Assembly (NCBI RefSeq): GCF_027118995.1
Contig: NZ_CP098242.1
Coordinates: 1,961,001 to 2,025,000, forward strand
Direction of reading: 5' to 3'
DNA: 64,000 bases
Source: Oxalobacter vibrioformis
GTDB taxonomy: Bacteria > Pseudomonadota > Gammaproteobacteria > Burkholderiales > Burkholderiaceae_D
Shown: one piece after another, positions 18,248-26,022 of the stretch
Position numbering within the stretch: the first letter of the stretch is position 1
Layout of the letters: the number at the start of each line of letters is the position of its first letter
The notes under the pieces: model-generated
Database searches by the model: none
Told to the model about the DNA's origin: nothing
Seen by the model: the letters and a program-made list of their open reading frames with translations, nothing else
Position numbers and translations under genes: made by a program

Positions 18248-19042
18248 ATGGCAAGAAAAAAACGCGAAGAGGAAAGTGACAATCATGAAAGGTGGCTGGT
18301 CTCCTACGCCGACTTTATTACCCTGCTTTTTGCGTTTTTTGTGGTGATGTATGCCATCTCTTCTGTCAATGAAAACAAGTATCGTGAATTGACCCAGTCT
18401 ATTGGCTCGGCTTTTGGCGTCAAGGTTGTGCCAACGGTTATTAACGAGAATCCGCCTGTCTCCATTGTGCCTCCCGCTATTACCCGTCCTTTGCGGAAAA
18501 AGGCCACAACCAATACGGAAATCAGAAAAGAGCGCGAAAAGATGACCGGGATCGGGCGTGACCTGATGAAGGTACTGTCTCCGCTGATTAATGAGGGCAA
18601 GGTGAAGGTCATACAAAGCGCGCGCGGCGTCAATGTGGAAATCAATGCCAGTGTCCTGTTTGCGCCTGCCGAGGCTCGTCTTTCGCGGCAGTCTGAGGAG
18701 GTGTTACGGGCGGTTGCCCAGATCCTGAAAGATGAGCCAAATGATATCCAGGTAGAAGGGTTTACGGATAATATGCCAATCAGTTCGGCACAGTATCCTT
18801 CCAACTGGGAGCTTTCTTCTGCCAGGGCGAGCAGTGTGGTGCGGCTTTTTGTTGATCAGGGTATCGCCGGGGAGCGGATGGTGGCAATCGGACGTAGCGC
18901 CAATAGCCCGATTGATGATAATGCGACTTCTGATGGACGTTCGCGCAACAGAAGGGTGGCGCTGACGGTTTTATCCAATATTCCGGAGGCAGTGACAGAG
19001 GTGCCGGTATCGGTTAGCGAAAATAATACGGCAGGGCACTGA
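18248..19042 (+). CDS. motD: Second stator B subunit, MotD type
   Basis: 264 residues. One membrane helix with the ion-binding aspartate D22 (SYADFITLLFAFFVVMYA) and a C-terminal OmpA-like domain (EGFTDNMPI, NWELSSARASSVV, NRRVALTV). I chose ATG 18248 because AGGA lies eight bases upstream; ATG 18242 is only two bases from it. It forms a stator with the preceding MotC-type protein. A terminator follows at 19067. Confidence 0.85.
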   Translation: MARKKREEESDNHERWLVSYADFITLLFAFFVVMYAISSVNENKYRELTQSIGSAFGVKVVPTVINENPPVSIVPPAITRPLRKKATTNTEIRKEREKMTGIGRDLMKVLSPLINEGKVKVIQSARGVNVEINASVLFAPAEARLSRQSEEVLRAVAQILKDEPNDIQVEGFTDNMPISSAQYPSNWELSSARASSVVRLFVDQGIAGERMVAIGRSANSPIDDNATSDGRSRNRRVALTVLSNIPEAVTEVPVSVSENNTAGH

Positions 19043-19066
19043 TTCATCCAGCGCTTACCTGTCTTG

Positions 19067-19094
19067 AAGGGACGGCATATGCCGCCCCTTTTTG
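19067..19094 (+). terminator. Intrinsic terminator of the flhB-motD operon
   Basis: The stem AAGGGACGGCAT pairs with ATGCCGCCCCTT (one mismatch) and is followed by a T run. Confidence 0.8.
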
Positions 19095-19405
19095 TTTGCC
19101 TGAATGTCATATTCCTCTGTCGGGGTAGTGTTTTCCCGCATTCAAATCCAGGAAATAAGGGGTAAAAGCCGTTCAATTCATCGAATTGGCACCATCCCCG
19201 GTGGATGAAAAAAAGCGAAAAAGCGGCGATTTATGGTTTATCCTGAAAAAAACATCACATTCAAAACGATGATAAAAAGGCAAAACACCACGCTTATCGG
19301 CGTTTTGAATCGGGTGTGTCAAACAGGTTGAATTTGTTTTAGTATATTGATTTAATTAAATATATTTGCCTTGTTTCCTTGCTTGAAAAAAATCTTCGCC
19401 CACCC

Positions 19406-19432
19406 TAAAGTTTTCCGGAAAAATGCCGCCTA
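19406..19432 (+). promoter_or_regulatory. Sigma-28 promoter, distal, first flagellin
   Basis: TAAA at 19406-19409, a 15-base spacer and GCCGCCTA at 19425-19432, preceded by CCC as in the other flagellar sites of this window. The -10 half departs from GCCGATAA at two positions. The surrounding 19095-19660 region has no gene. Confidence 0.6.
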
Positions 19433-19483
19433 GAGCGCGAATTGCACAAGGCGTTTCCATCGCCATTTCGACCCGCCTCAAAT

Positions 19484-19510
19484 TAAACCTTTCACCACCC
19501 CCTCCGTTAA
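19484..19510 (+). promoter_or_regulatory. Sigma-28 promoter, proximal, first flagellin
   Basis: TAAA at 19484-19487, a 15-base spacer and TCCGTTAA at 19503-19510. The -10 half is identical to the second flagellin's and is followed by the same leader motif (CAGCGGTCGG), so this one is probably the ancestral promoter. Confidence 0.75.
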
Positions 19511-19667
19511 CAGGACAACAGCGGTCGGCTTTGAATACCCGCAGCGGTCGGTTCAAAAAACAAGGAACACACCAATGCAACGTAAAGACCTTATTTGCAA
19601 AGCCCACCAATGAAAAGGCGAAATCAGGCGCCTTAACCATAGCGAAAGATTTACAGGAGAGTAGGTT

Positions 19668-21152
19668 ATGCCTCAGATTATCAATACCAACATGATGTCG
19701 CTGAATTCACAGCGACACTTGAATGCCACACAGTCAGCCCTTTCCCAGGCCATGGAACGCCTGTCCTCAGGCAAGCGCATTAACAGCGCCAAGGACGATG
19801 CAGCCGGTTTAGGCATCTCGGAAAGAATGACCTCCCAGATCAACGGCATGAACCAGGCAATCAGAAATGCCCGTGACGGCATCTCGCTTGGCCAGACAGC
19901 CGAAGGTGCACTTTCCACCATGAATGACATGCTCCAGCGTGTAAGGGTGCTGGCAGTACAGTCCTCCAACGCGACCAACTCCCCGGCAGACCGCCAGGCC
20001 CTTCAGGATGAAGTCGGGCAACTGGTGTCAGAGCTGAACCGGATAGCGGAAGTGACGACCTTTAACGGCCAGAATCTCCTTAACGGGACGATGGGCACGC
20101 AGTACTTCCAGGTAGGCCCGAACGCCAATGAGGTGATCAGCGCCAATGGCACGAACTTCATGACAACGACTTATGGCAATTATCGCCGGGAAAATGATAC
20201 ACCGGCTCCCATGGATGTTAATGCAACGCCAAAAACAACAGGAAGTGTGAATATTACGGGATATCTTGGGAAGGCAACGGTAACGACAACACCGGCAGAT
20301 ACCGCGCGGACAATTGCAGAAAAGGTCAATCTGACCTCTGGTGATACCGGTGTGAATGCAACGGCCAAGACGACGGCATTTATCAGCGATCTTGATAATG
20401 ATGGGACCTATGCTTTCAAGCTGAAATCAAATAATGCTCAGGATGTCATTGTGTCTTTTGCGATCGGCAAGGATAATACGCTGGGGGATGCCTATGCGGC
20501 CGCAGTGAACTCCATCAATGCCCAGGCAGCAAAAACCGGTGTTACGGCAGAATACTATATTGCCGATGACGCTGGCACACCAAAGCATGGCATTCGCCTG
20601 ACTAACCCGAATGGCAATGACATCAACCTCGTCACTGACGTTATGACAGGAGCACCGGAACTTGCCAGTTTCAAGAATGATGGAACGATTATGGGCAGTT
20701 TTCCGATACCTGCTGCTACGAATACTTTTGGTGCAACGGCTTTCGGAAAAGTCACCATTGATTCCCCAAACAGCTTTGTGGTGCAAAAAGGCACACCGGA
20801 TCCCTTAGAATATCCCATGGATGGGACGGGCGTACTGATGCCGGTCTCCACCATGGATGTGTCGACCTTTGACGAGGCACAGAAAACGCTTGCCATAGTA
20901 GACTCCGCCCTTGTGCATATTGTTGGTGAAATGGCCCGCTACGGCGCGCTCCAGGCCCGCTTTGAGTCAACCATCTCCAACCTGGAAGTGACAGCTGAAA
21001 ATACGACCAACTCCCGAAGCCGTATCACGGATGCGGACTATGCCCAGGAAACAGCAGCACTTTCAAGGGCATCCATCCTGCAGCAGGCCGGTACTTCGAT
21101 GCTTGCGCAGGCTAACCAGATACCACAGACAGTTTTAGGTCTTCTCCAGTAA
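19668..21152 (+). CDS. fliC: Flagellin (first copy)
   Basis: 494 residues. Conserved D0/D1 N-terminus (PQIINTNMMSLNSQRHLN, ERLSSGKRINSAKDDAAGLGIS) and C-terminus (NSRSRITDADYAQETAALSR, MLAQANQIPQTVLGLLQ). The central 170-390 part is variable and contains a flagellin_IN-like segment (VNLTSGDTGVNATAKT). ACAGGAGAG precedes ATG 19668. Two tandem sigma-28 promoters and a long leader lie upstream, and a terminator follows. It is one of three flagellin genes, closer in layout to the copy at 47297 than to that at 53609. Confidence 0.97.
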   Translation: MPQIINTNMMSLNSQRHLNATQSALSQAMERLSSGKRINSAKDDAAGLGISERMTSQINGMNQAIRNARDGISLGQTAEGALSTMNDMLQRVRVLAVQSSNATNSPADRQALQDEVGQLVSELNRIAEVTTFNGQNLLNGTMGTQYFQVGPNANEVISANGTNFMTTTYGNYRRENDTPAPMDVNATPKTTGSVNITGYLGKATVTTTPADTARTIAEKVNLTSGDTGVNATAKTTAFISDLDNDGTYAFKLKSNNAQDVIVSFAIGKDNTLGDAYAAAVNSINAQAAKTGVTAEYYIADDAGTPKHGIRLTNPNGNDINLVTDVMTGAPELASFKNDGTIMGSFPIPAATNTFGATAFGKVTIDSPNSFVVQKGTPDPLEYPMDGTGVLMPVSTMDVSTFDEAQKTLAIVDSALVHIVGEMARYGALQARFESTISNLEVTAENTTNSRSRITDADYAQETAALSRASILQQAGTSMLAQANQIPQTVLGLLQ

Positions 21153-21201
21153 TCTCCTGTATAAACTGGAATATCCCGCCAGCCTGATTCCCTGGCGGGG
21201 G

Positions 21202-21235
21202 GCACAAAAGGCACCATCAACGGTGCCTTTTGTGC
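21202..21235. terminator. Strong hairpin terminator after first flagellin
   Basis: A 14-bp perfect stem (GCACAAAAGGCACC with its complement) around a six-base loop. The TTTTG/CAAAA stretches in both arms suit either strand, serving fliC (+) and the converging HD gene (-). A smaller CCGCCAG/CTGGCGG stem lies just before it. Confidence 0.8.
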
Positions 21236-21255
21236 GTGTAAGGATCGTTGATACG

Positions 21256-21874
21256 TTACAGGCTATTTTTATCGGCGTGCACGGCCGTATCTGCATCGAT
21301 CAGTGCGCGGATTTCAGCAAAGAGGGGATCATTGCTGGTGTATTGGCTGCCGTGGGTCAGGTTGAAGCGGTAATCAAAGTCCGGCGGATTGGTGCCCTGG
21401 TTATGCTGAATGAGCGTTTCTATCTTGTCGAGCGCCTTGACGGCACGTGCTTCAGGTGATGACGCCTCTTCGTATTCTTCCCACAAAGAGAAGAGCGCTT
21501 TCTGAAGAAATGCTGGCAGCGGAGAAAGCAGGGTGAGCAGGTCTTGCTTTTCCTGTTCGGATTTGTTGCTGTCTGCCGTTTGTGCGATGGCAGGGATGTC
21601 GCCGCTGATGGCTTCCCCCAGATCATGCACGATGCAGAGTTGCAGTACTTTTGCGAAATCCAGGTGGGCAAGGCGGTCTTCCAGGGCAAGTGCCAGAAGG
21701 CAGAGCCGCCATGAGTGCTCTGCCGTGCTTTCCTGGCGGCCCGATGAAGTATGTGCGCTACGCAGGACATTTTTAAGCTGTTCGGCTTCACGGATAAAAG
21801 CCAGGCGCTTCGGGATGTCTTTCTGTTTTATGCAAAAGAGGATGATGTTGCTGTCGATTGGCTCAGCTTATCAT
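21256..21874 (-). CDS. HD-domain hydrolase (YfbR/HDDC2-like), frameshifted next to its start
   Basis: The uninterrupted minus frame runs from 21867 to 21256 and encodes a compact HD metal phosphohydrolase. First His lies in STAEHSWRLCLLALALE, then VHDLGEAISGDIP, and a later KALDKIETLIQH. That frame has no ATG, GTG or TTG before the HD motif; the first is GTG 21630, which would remove the first ligand His. An AGGA site (21882-21885) and ATG (21874) sit just upstream, out of frame by one base. Removing one A from the pair at 21868-21869 would give MIAEPIDSN joined to the rest. A frameshift, rare start codon or sequencing error is possible. The likely activity is nucleotide 5'-phosphatase. Confidence 0.6.
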
Positions 21875-21937
21875 TGCCTGTTCCTGGTGGCAATGCGTGA
21901 AATCCGGCGGCAGGCTGAAACGCTTGGGGACAGATAT

Positions 21938-21966
21938 TTGTCGAAATGACAAGAGATTGCTATAAT
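21938..21966 (+). promoter_or_regulatory. Sigma-70 promoter of a candidate small RNA
   Basis: TTGTCG (21938-21943), a 17-base spacer and a perfect TATAAT (21961-21966), in a region without plus-strand genes. Confidence 0.65.
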
Positions 21967-21972
21967 GAAAAG

Positions 21973-22104
21973 CGATACCTCTTTTATATAACACGATGGC
22001 GGCTCTCCGTTCCCGCCTGCTCAAAAAACATCTGCTCAATGTTTGCTGTATAAAGGGGGTATCACCCTACTTTGACCGCCTTTACCGGCGGTTTTCGTTT
22101 TTTT
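21973..22104 (+). ncRNA. Candidate small RNA, about 130 nt
   Basis: A near-consensus sigma-70 promoter begins transcription near 21973. About 100 bases on, an intrinsic terminator (ACCGCC / GGCGGT, 22075-22092, then a T-rich tail to 22104) ends it. A second stem (AGGG with CCCT around GGTATCA, about 22053-22068) lies before the terminator. An ATG at 21996 opens a frame, but it has no ribosome site and runs through the terminator, so a coding role is unlikely. It lies between the HD gene and flgN, both on the other strand. I do not recognise the family. Confidence 0.5.
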
Positions 22105-22162
22105 GGAGGTTTCGAGGGAGGTCTTTTTGGTGTGTGTCTGCCTTTTTATACTGCCCTGCCCA

Positions 22163-22198
22163 CAAAAAGGCATGGCTGCCTTAGGGATTGGCAGCCAT
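22163..22198 (-). terminator. Terminator of flgAMN (minus strand)
   Basis: On the minus strand a 9-bp perfect stem (ATGGCTGCC with GGCAGCCAT, 22172-22198) is followed by GCC and five T (22163-22167). It lies about 30 bases past the flgN stop. Confidence 0.7.
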
Positions 22199-22230
22199 TA
22201 ATCTGGTTTACCGAAAAAGGGGTTGATAAA

Positions 22231-22725
22231 TCAGCCGGTAATGACACTCCGAACCGGAGTTGCTGCAAGACGGCTTGGTTGGCCATCCGGGCCATACATG
22301 CCGGCATTCGGCTGGCTATTGCTGTGGAGAATGGAAAGCGCCTGCTGGTTTCGGGCCATGTGAGAAGAGATTAACATGCCGTTCAGACGGTTTAACTCCT
22401 TGGCGGACTGGGTGAGTGAGACAAGCTCGCCCCAGTTTTTCTCAATGCTGATGGTATCAGGTTGATCTTTACCGTTTTCAATCCATGCGTTCATGCCTGC
22501 CAGGTTAGCCTCAAATCCGGCTTTTTTCAGGCATTCATGGCGACCCCGGGTATGCTGCGTCAATTGCGCAACCAAAGCCGCTTTTTGGGCAACCAGTGGC
22601 TCGAGTTCATCGATACTGGCTGACAGCAGACGATTCTGCTCTTCCTGCAGGATATCGATCAGCTCGTGCGCCGCCACGACTTCCTTGTTCAGGTAGCTTG
22701 TCATTTCTGCATGTATTGCATTCAT
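22231..22725 (-). CDS. flgN: Flagellar export chaperone FlgN
   Basis: 164 residues, helical, with a loosely conserved FlgN layout: an N-terminal helix (EVVAAHELIDILQEEQNRLLSASIDELEPLVAQKAALVAQL) and a C-terminal substrate-binding helix (LTQSAKELNRLNGMLISSHMARNQQAL). It escorts FlgK and FlgL to the export gate. It follows flgM by three bases, the same flgAMN order as in enterics. Confidence 0.88.
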   Translation of the reverse strand: MNAIHAEMTSYLNKEVVAAHELIDILQEEQNRLLSASIDELEPLVAQKAALVAQLTQHTRGRHECLKKAGFEANLAGMNAWIENGKDQPDTISIEKNWGELVSLTQSAKELNRLNGMLISSHMARNQQALSILHSNSQPNAGMYGPDGQPSRLAATPVRSVITG

Positions 22726-22728
22726 TTC

Positions 22729-23076
22729 TTATTCCCTGGGTTTCTGGATCAATTCACTCACGGTTTTAAGAAGCCCATCGGCGACTTTTTCTGTGTCGAT
22801 CTGAAAATGGCCACTGGAAATGGCTGCCTTGATCTCGTCGACTTTTTTCGCATCAAAGACTGCGGTGTCGCCAACCTGCTCCATCACACTTTGCAGTTGT
22901 GAAGAAAGGCTGACATTAACAGCTGAGTCTATGCTGCCGGAACCGGAGGCGCCAGATGTGGCATGTGACCTCGCAGAACCGCCGGCTTGCGTCGCCCCGG
23001 TATTCGCTGTCTGCCTTTGTTTGACATCGGTTGTCGATGTCGAGGCAGCTTTTTTCATTGAGTCATCTATTTTCAC
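22729..23076 (-). CDS. flgM: Anti-sigma-28 factor FlgM
   Basis: 115 residues. The N-terminal half is Ser/Thr/Ala/Gly-rich and disordered. The C-terminal half has the sigma-binding helices (VNVSLSSQLQSVMEQV, FDAKKVDEIKAAISSGHFQIDTEKVADGLLKTVSEL). The protein is held on FliA and exported through the finished hook. The start is GTG at 23076 with AAGGAAA upstream. It has its own sigma-28 promoter (23121-23147), giving the usual feedback of FliA on FlgM. Confidence 0.95.
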   Translation of the reverse strand: MKIDDSMKKAASTSTTDVKQRQTANTGATQAGGSARSHATSGASGSGSIDSAVNVSLSSQLQSVMEQVGDTAVFDAKKVDEIKAAISSGHFQIDTEKVADGLLKTVSELIQKPRE

Positions 23077-23120
23077 AACGGTTTCCTTTTCAGACTGGTT
23101 TTCATTATGGCTCTACACCA

Positions 23121-23147
23121 TTATCGGTATTCCAGCCTGAAACTTTA
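23121..23147 (-). promoter_or_regulatory. Sigma-28 promoter of flgMN
   Basis: On the minus strand: TAAA (23147-23144), a 15-base spacer and ACCGATAA (23128-23121). It is the best match to the enteric consensus in this window. It lies between the flgA stop and the flgM start. Confidence 0.85.
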
Positions 23148-23187
23148 GTTTGTTGCGCATTTATATTTGTTTTTTTATCGCTTTTTT

Positions 23188-24006
23188 TTAAAAATTCACC
23201 TCAATTATGCCATTTTCCTTTGCAATTCCTCTAATAATGGCGCCATTTGGCATCTTTGCCTTGGCCACCTGGCCTTCGCTGGCGCTGTTGATGGCGTAAC
23301 CCTCGCCTGATATAGAAAACCCCTGCCCCTGGCTGATGATGCGGACGCTCTGGCCCTGCTGTATGGCTTTAGGCGCTCGCAATTGCTCGGCCCAGATAGC
23401 GGCTCCGGGCTGCATGGAGCGGACAACCGTGCGCCCTGCCGCATGTTCCTTGCTCGTCAGAACGCCCGGGCGCATGGCGGTAACATCGCCTGTGACCAGC
23501 GTGAGGTCGCTTTCCCGGATAACGTGGCCTTGCGGCAGGACCCTGGCCGCGACCAGGTAGGCGGTATGGATTTTGACGTGTGCCTTGACCATAATCCGCC
23601 AGGCTTCCGGGCCTTCACAGCGGATGGCAACGGTGGTTTTTCCCCAGATTCTGGCACCCTGGGACTGGTATGCAACCAGATTCGGGCAGGCCGGAAGCTT
23701 AAGCCTGTTGTCCAAAGGGGTGATGGCGATTTCGGTCTTTCCGGGCAGGTCTTTTGTTTTTTCGATCAGGAATTGCTCGGCAAGCAGGCCCAGCTCATCC
23801 AGGCTCTGGCTTTGTGGCGTGTTTTGTGGGGCGACGGCATATGCTGCCTGTGTTTGGGCAGGGGTGAGCGAGGCCGTCTGCAAGGCAGCCGATTGCGCAA
23901 AAGCGCTGCCTGCCGTCGTGGCAAGCAGCAATAAAAGGGCTTTTGTCAGGTTTTTTCTTCTCAACACAGGCAAGCCATATTGGGTCGGGTTTATGACAGA
24001 GACCAT
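23188..24006 (-). CDS. flgA: P-ring assembly chaperone FlgA
   Basis: 272 residues. A signal peptide (KNLTKALLLLLATTAGSAFA) follows a basic N-terminal extension of about 17 residues. The mature part has the SAF-like domain (VVAARVLPQGHVIRESDLTL) and the typical C-terminus with NGAIIRGIAKENGIIEVNF. It acts in the periplasm on FlgI. It is divergent from flgB across a 353-base spacer. The ATG at 24006 has a weak ribosome site; an internal start would shorten only the extension before the signal peptide. Confidence 0.92.
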   Translation of the reverse strand: MVSVINPTQYGLPVLRRKNLTKALLLLLATTAGSAFAQSAALQTASLTPAQTQAAYAVAPQNTPQSQSLDELGLLAEQFLIEKTKDLPGKTEIAITPLDNRLKLPACPNLVAYQSQGARIWGKTTVAIRCEGPEAWRIMVKAHVKIHTAYLVAARVLPQGHVIRESDLTLVTGDVTAMRPGVLTSKEHAAGRTVVRSMQPGAAIWAEQLRAPKAIQQGQSVRIISQGQGFSISGEGYAINSASEGQVAKAKMPNGAIIRGIAKENGIIEVNF

Positions 24007-24359
24007 GGTAGCGTGCCTGATGAAAAGTTAAGCCGAGAATAGGGGGTGTTTTGGGAGTCTTTTTGGGTGATTGGAAAAAAGTGTTGCCTGTAAGATAGAT
24101 TCATGTCATTGCCCCCATTGCCCGGATGGCTCCTTTTTAGACTCTTTTTTTTCGGGCAGGGGCTTATGGCCTGCTAACACCAAACCATCTGCTGTAAAGC
24201 CGTTAGGTTCCAAATGGCGGTGTTGCAGTGAAAAATCTGAATTTGATGGTGTTTACACCATCTGCATCCAGATTGTCCACTGCGCCTTGCCCTTTGAAAC
24301 ATAACAACTTTTCGCGACGACAGTTTGGCGTTAACAGGCCCCAGTTTCAGGAGTGTGAA
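24007..24359. other. Divergent flgA/flgB promoter region
   Basis: 353 bases between opposite-facing flagellar genes, with no coding frame I believe. It should hold the FlhDC-dependent promoters for flgAMN and flgB-J. I see no sigma-28 site and cannot place FlhDC boxes reliably. Confidence 0.45.
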
Positions 24360-24785
24360 ATGGCTGGAAAACTTGATGAATTGCTGGGTTTTCATGAGGC
24401 GGCGCTGAGGGTGCGTTCCCAGCGCCAGCAGGTGCTGGCATCCAATATTGCCAATGCCGATACACCGAATTACCACGCCCGGGACATTGATTTCAAGGCG
24501 GCACTGCAGGTGGCGCTTGGACAGGCAAAGCCCGGTGAAAACCGGCTTTCCCTGACGGATTCGGAACATAAGCCCGAAGCCGGTATCGGTGGGGAAGCGG
24601 GGGTGGATATGGTGGCCGGTGTGCCGCTTTTGTATCGCAAAATGCACCAGGGCAGTGTGGATAACAATACGGTGGATATGGATGTGGAACGCAACCAGTT
24701 TGCCGACAATGCCTTGCGCTATGAGGCCGGCATTTCCATTATCAGCAACCAGATCAAGAATCTGCTTGCCGTGATTGCGGGGTGA
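24360..24785 (+). CDS. flgB: Flagellar proximal rod protein FlgB
   Basis: 141 residues. LGFHEAALRVRSQRQQVLASNIANADTPNYHARDIDF is the rod-protein N-terminal signature, and the C-terminal helix includes NQFADNALRYEAGISIISNQIKNL. The ATG at 24360 follows CAGGAG by eight bases; the frame is open further upstream but without homology. First gene of the flgB-flgJ cluster. flgC begins three bases after the stop. Confidence 0.95.
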   Translation: MAGKLDELLGFHEAALRVRSQRQQVLASNIANADTPNYHARDIDFKAALQVALGQAKPGENRLSLTDSEHKPEAGIGGEAGVDMVAGVPLLYRKMHQGSVDNNTVDMDVERNQFADNALRYEAGISIISNQIKNLLAVIAG

Positions 24786-24788
24786 TTT

Positions 24789-25196
24789 ATGTCTTTATTC
24801 AAGATTTTCAATGTTTCCGGATCTGGCATGAGTGCACAAAGCCAGCGCCTGAATGTGGTGGCATCCAATATTGCCAATGCTGACAGCGCAACGAGCGCAA
24901 CAGGGCAACCGTACCGTGCCAAACAGGTTGTCTTCCAACCTGTTAGACTGGATGAATCGCATGCGTCAACCGGCGTGAAAGTGGAAATGGTGGTTGAGGA
25001 TGCCTCGGAGCCGAAACTGATTTATGACCCGAAACACCCGGCAGCCAATGAGCAAGGCTATGTCGCTCTGCCAAATGTCAATCTGGCGGAGGAAATGGTG
25101 AACATGCTGTCCGCTTCCCGTTCCTACCAGTCCAATGTGGAAACGATGAATGCGGCAAAAACCATGCTTTTAAAAACCCTGACGATCGGCCAGTAA
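24789..25196 (+). CDS. flgC: Flagellar proximal rod protein FlgC
   Basis: 135 residues. The N-terminus has the rod motif SGMSAQSQRLNVVASNIANADS, and the C-terminus has PNVNLAEEMVNMLSASRSYQSNVETMNAAKTM. It builds the proximal rod with FlgB and FlgF. It starts three bases after flgB. Confidence 0.96.
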   Translation: MSLFKIFNVSGSGMSAQSQRLNVVASNIANADSATSATGQPYRAKQVVFQPVRLDESHASTGVKVEMVVEDASEPKLIYDPKHPAANEQGYVALPNVNLAEEMVNMLSASRSYQSNVETMNAAKTMLLKTLTIGQ

Positions 25197-25235
25197 TAAC
25201 CAGGGTAAAAGAAATCATTCGAACGGAGGTACAAC

Positions 25236-25952
25236 ATGGCAGTAAATAATATCGATGATGCGCTGTTGAATTCGGTGAATACACGGAATGTGAACTCATC
25301 GACCAAGAGCGCAGCCCAGGAAACGGAAGACCGCTTTCTGAAACTGCTGATTGCGCAGATGCAGAACCAGGATCCATTAAACCCGATGGAAAACGCCGAG
25401 GTGACCAGCCAGATGGCGCAGCTTTCCACGGTAACGGGTATTACCCAGTTAAATGAGACGCTGAGTGCATTGATGACAAGCCTGTCATCCAACCAGACGC
25501 TGGAAGCGGCTGCCATGATTGGCCACGGCGTGCTGGTGAGTGGTGATTCGATGGTGCTGTCCAAGGCGGATGATATAACGAATGAGGATGGAACAACCAC
25601 GACAGGCCAGTCACTGGCGATCTTTGGTGTGGATCTGGAATCCAGTGCCACCAGTGTCACGGTCAATATCTACAATGAAAAAGGCGCCCTGATTAAAACC
25701 ATGAATATCGGGGCGGCTGATGCCGGTGTGATCCCGGTTTCATGGGATGGCTCAACGAATGATGGCGATACGGCACTGCCGGGCAAATACACCTTTACGG
25801 TGGAAGCCGCTTCCGGTAGCCAGTCGGTCAAGGCCAATCCGCTTGCCTTTGGCGAGGTACTGAGCGTGACAAAGGGGGCAGACAACAGTGTGCTCCTGAA
25901 TGTGCTGACGGTTGGTTCTGTGAAGCTGTCTGACATTCGCCAGATTCTTTAA
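25236..25952 (+). CDS. flgD: Hook capping protein FlgD
   Basis: 238 residues. The N-terminal export/cap segment contains FLKLLIAQMQNQDPLNPMENAEVTSQMAQLSTV. The C-terminal half is a FlgD Ig-like domain (GAADAGVIPVSWDGSTNDGDTALPGKYTF). It caps the growing hook and is lost when the hook is complete. GGAGG lies just upstream of ATG 25236. Confidence 0.95.
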   Translation: MAVNNIDDALLNSVNTRNVNSSTKSAAQETEDRFLKLLIAQMQNQDPLNPMENAEVTSQMAQLSTVTGITQLNETLSALMTSLSSNQTLEAAAMIGHGVLVSGDSMVLSKADDITNEDGTTTTGQSLAIFGVDLESSATSVTVNIYNEKGALIKTMNIGAADAGVIPVSWDGSTNDGDTALPGKYTFTVEAASGSQSVKANPLAFGEVLSVTKGADNSVLLNVLTVGSVKLSDIRQIL

Positions 25953-26022
25953 TTAATACTATTCCTATATAGCTGAATCACTATATAGAAAGAACTAACA
26001 AGCAGTTTGACAGGAGATAACA

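Noticed and set aside
21533..21949. Long plus-strand frame (138 codons)
   Set aside because: It lies antisense to the HD-domain gene, is rich in Arg/Ser/Cys, and has no recognisable motif.
21996..22184. 62-codon frame inside the sRNA candidate
   Set aside because: No ribosome site and the frame crosses the intrinsic terminator.
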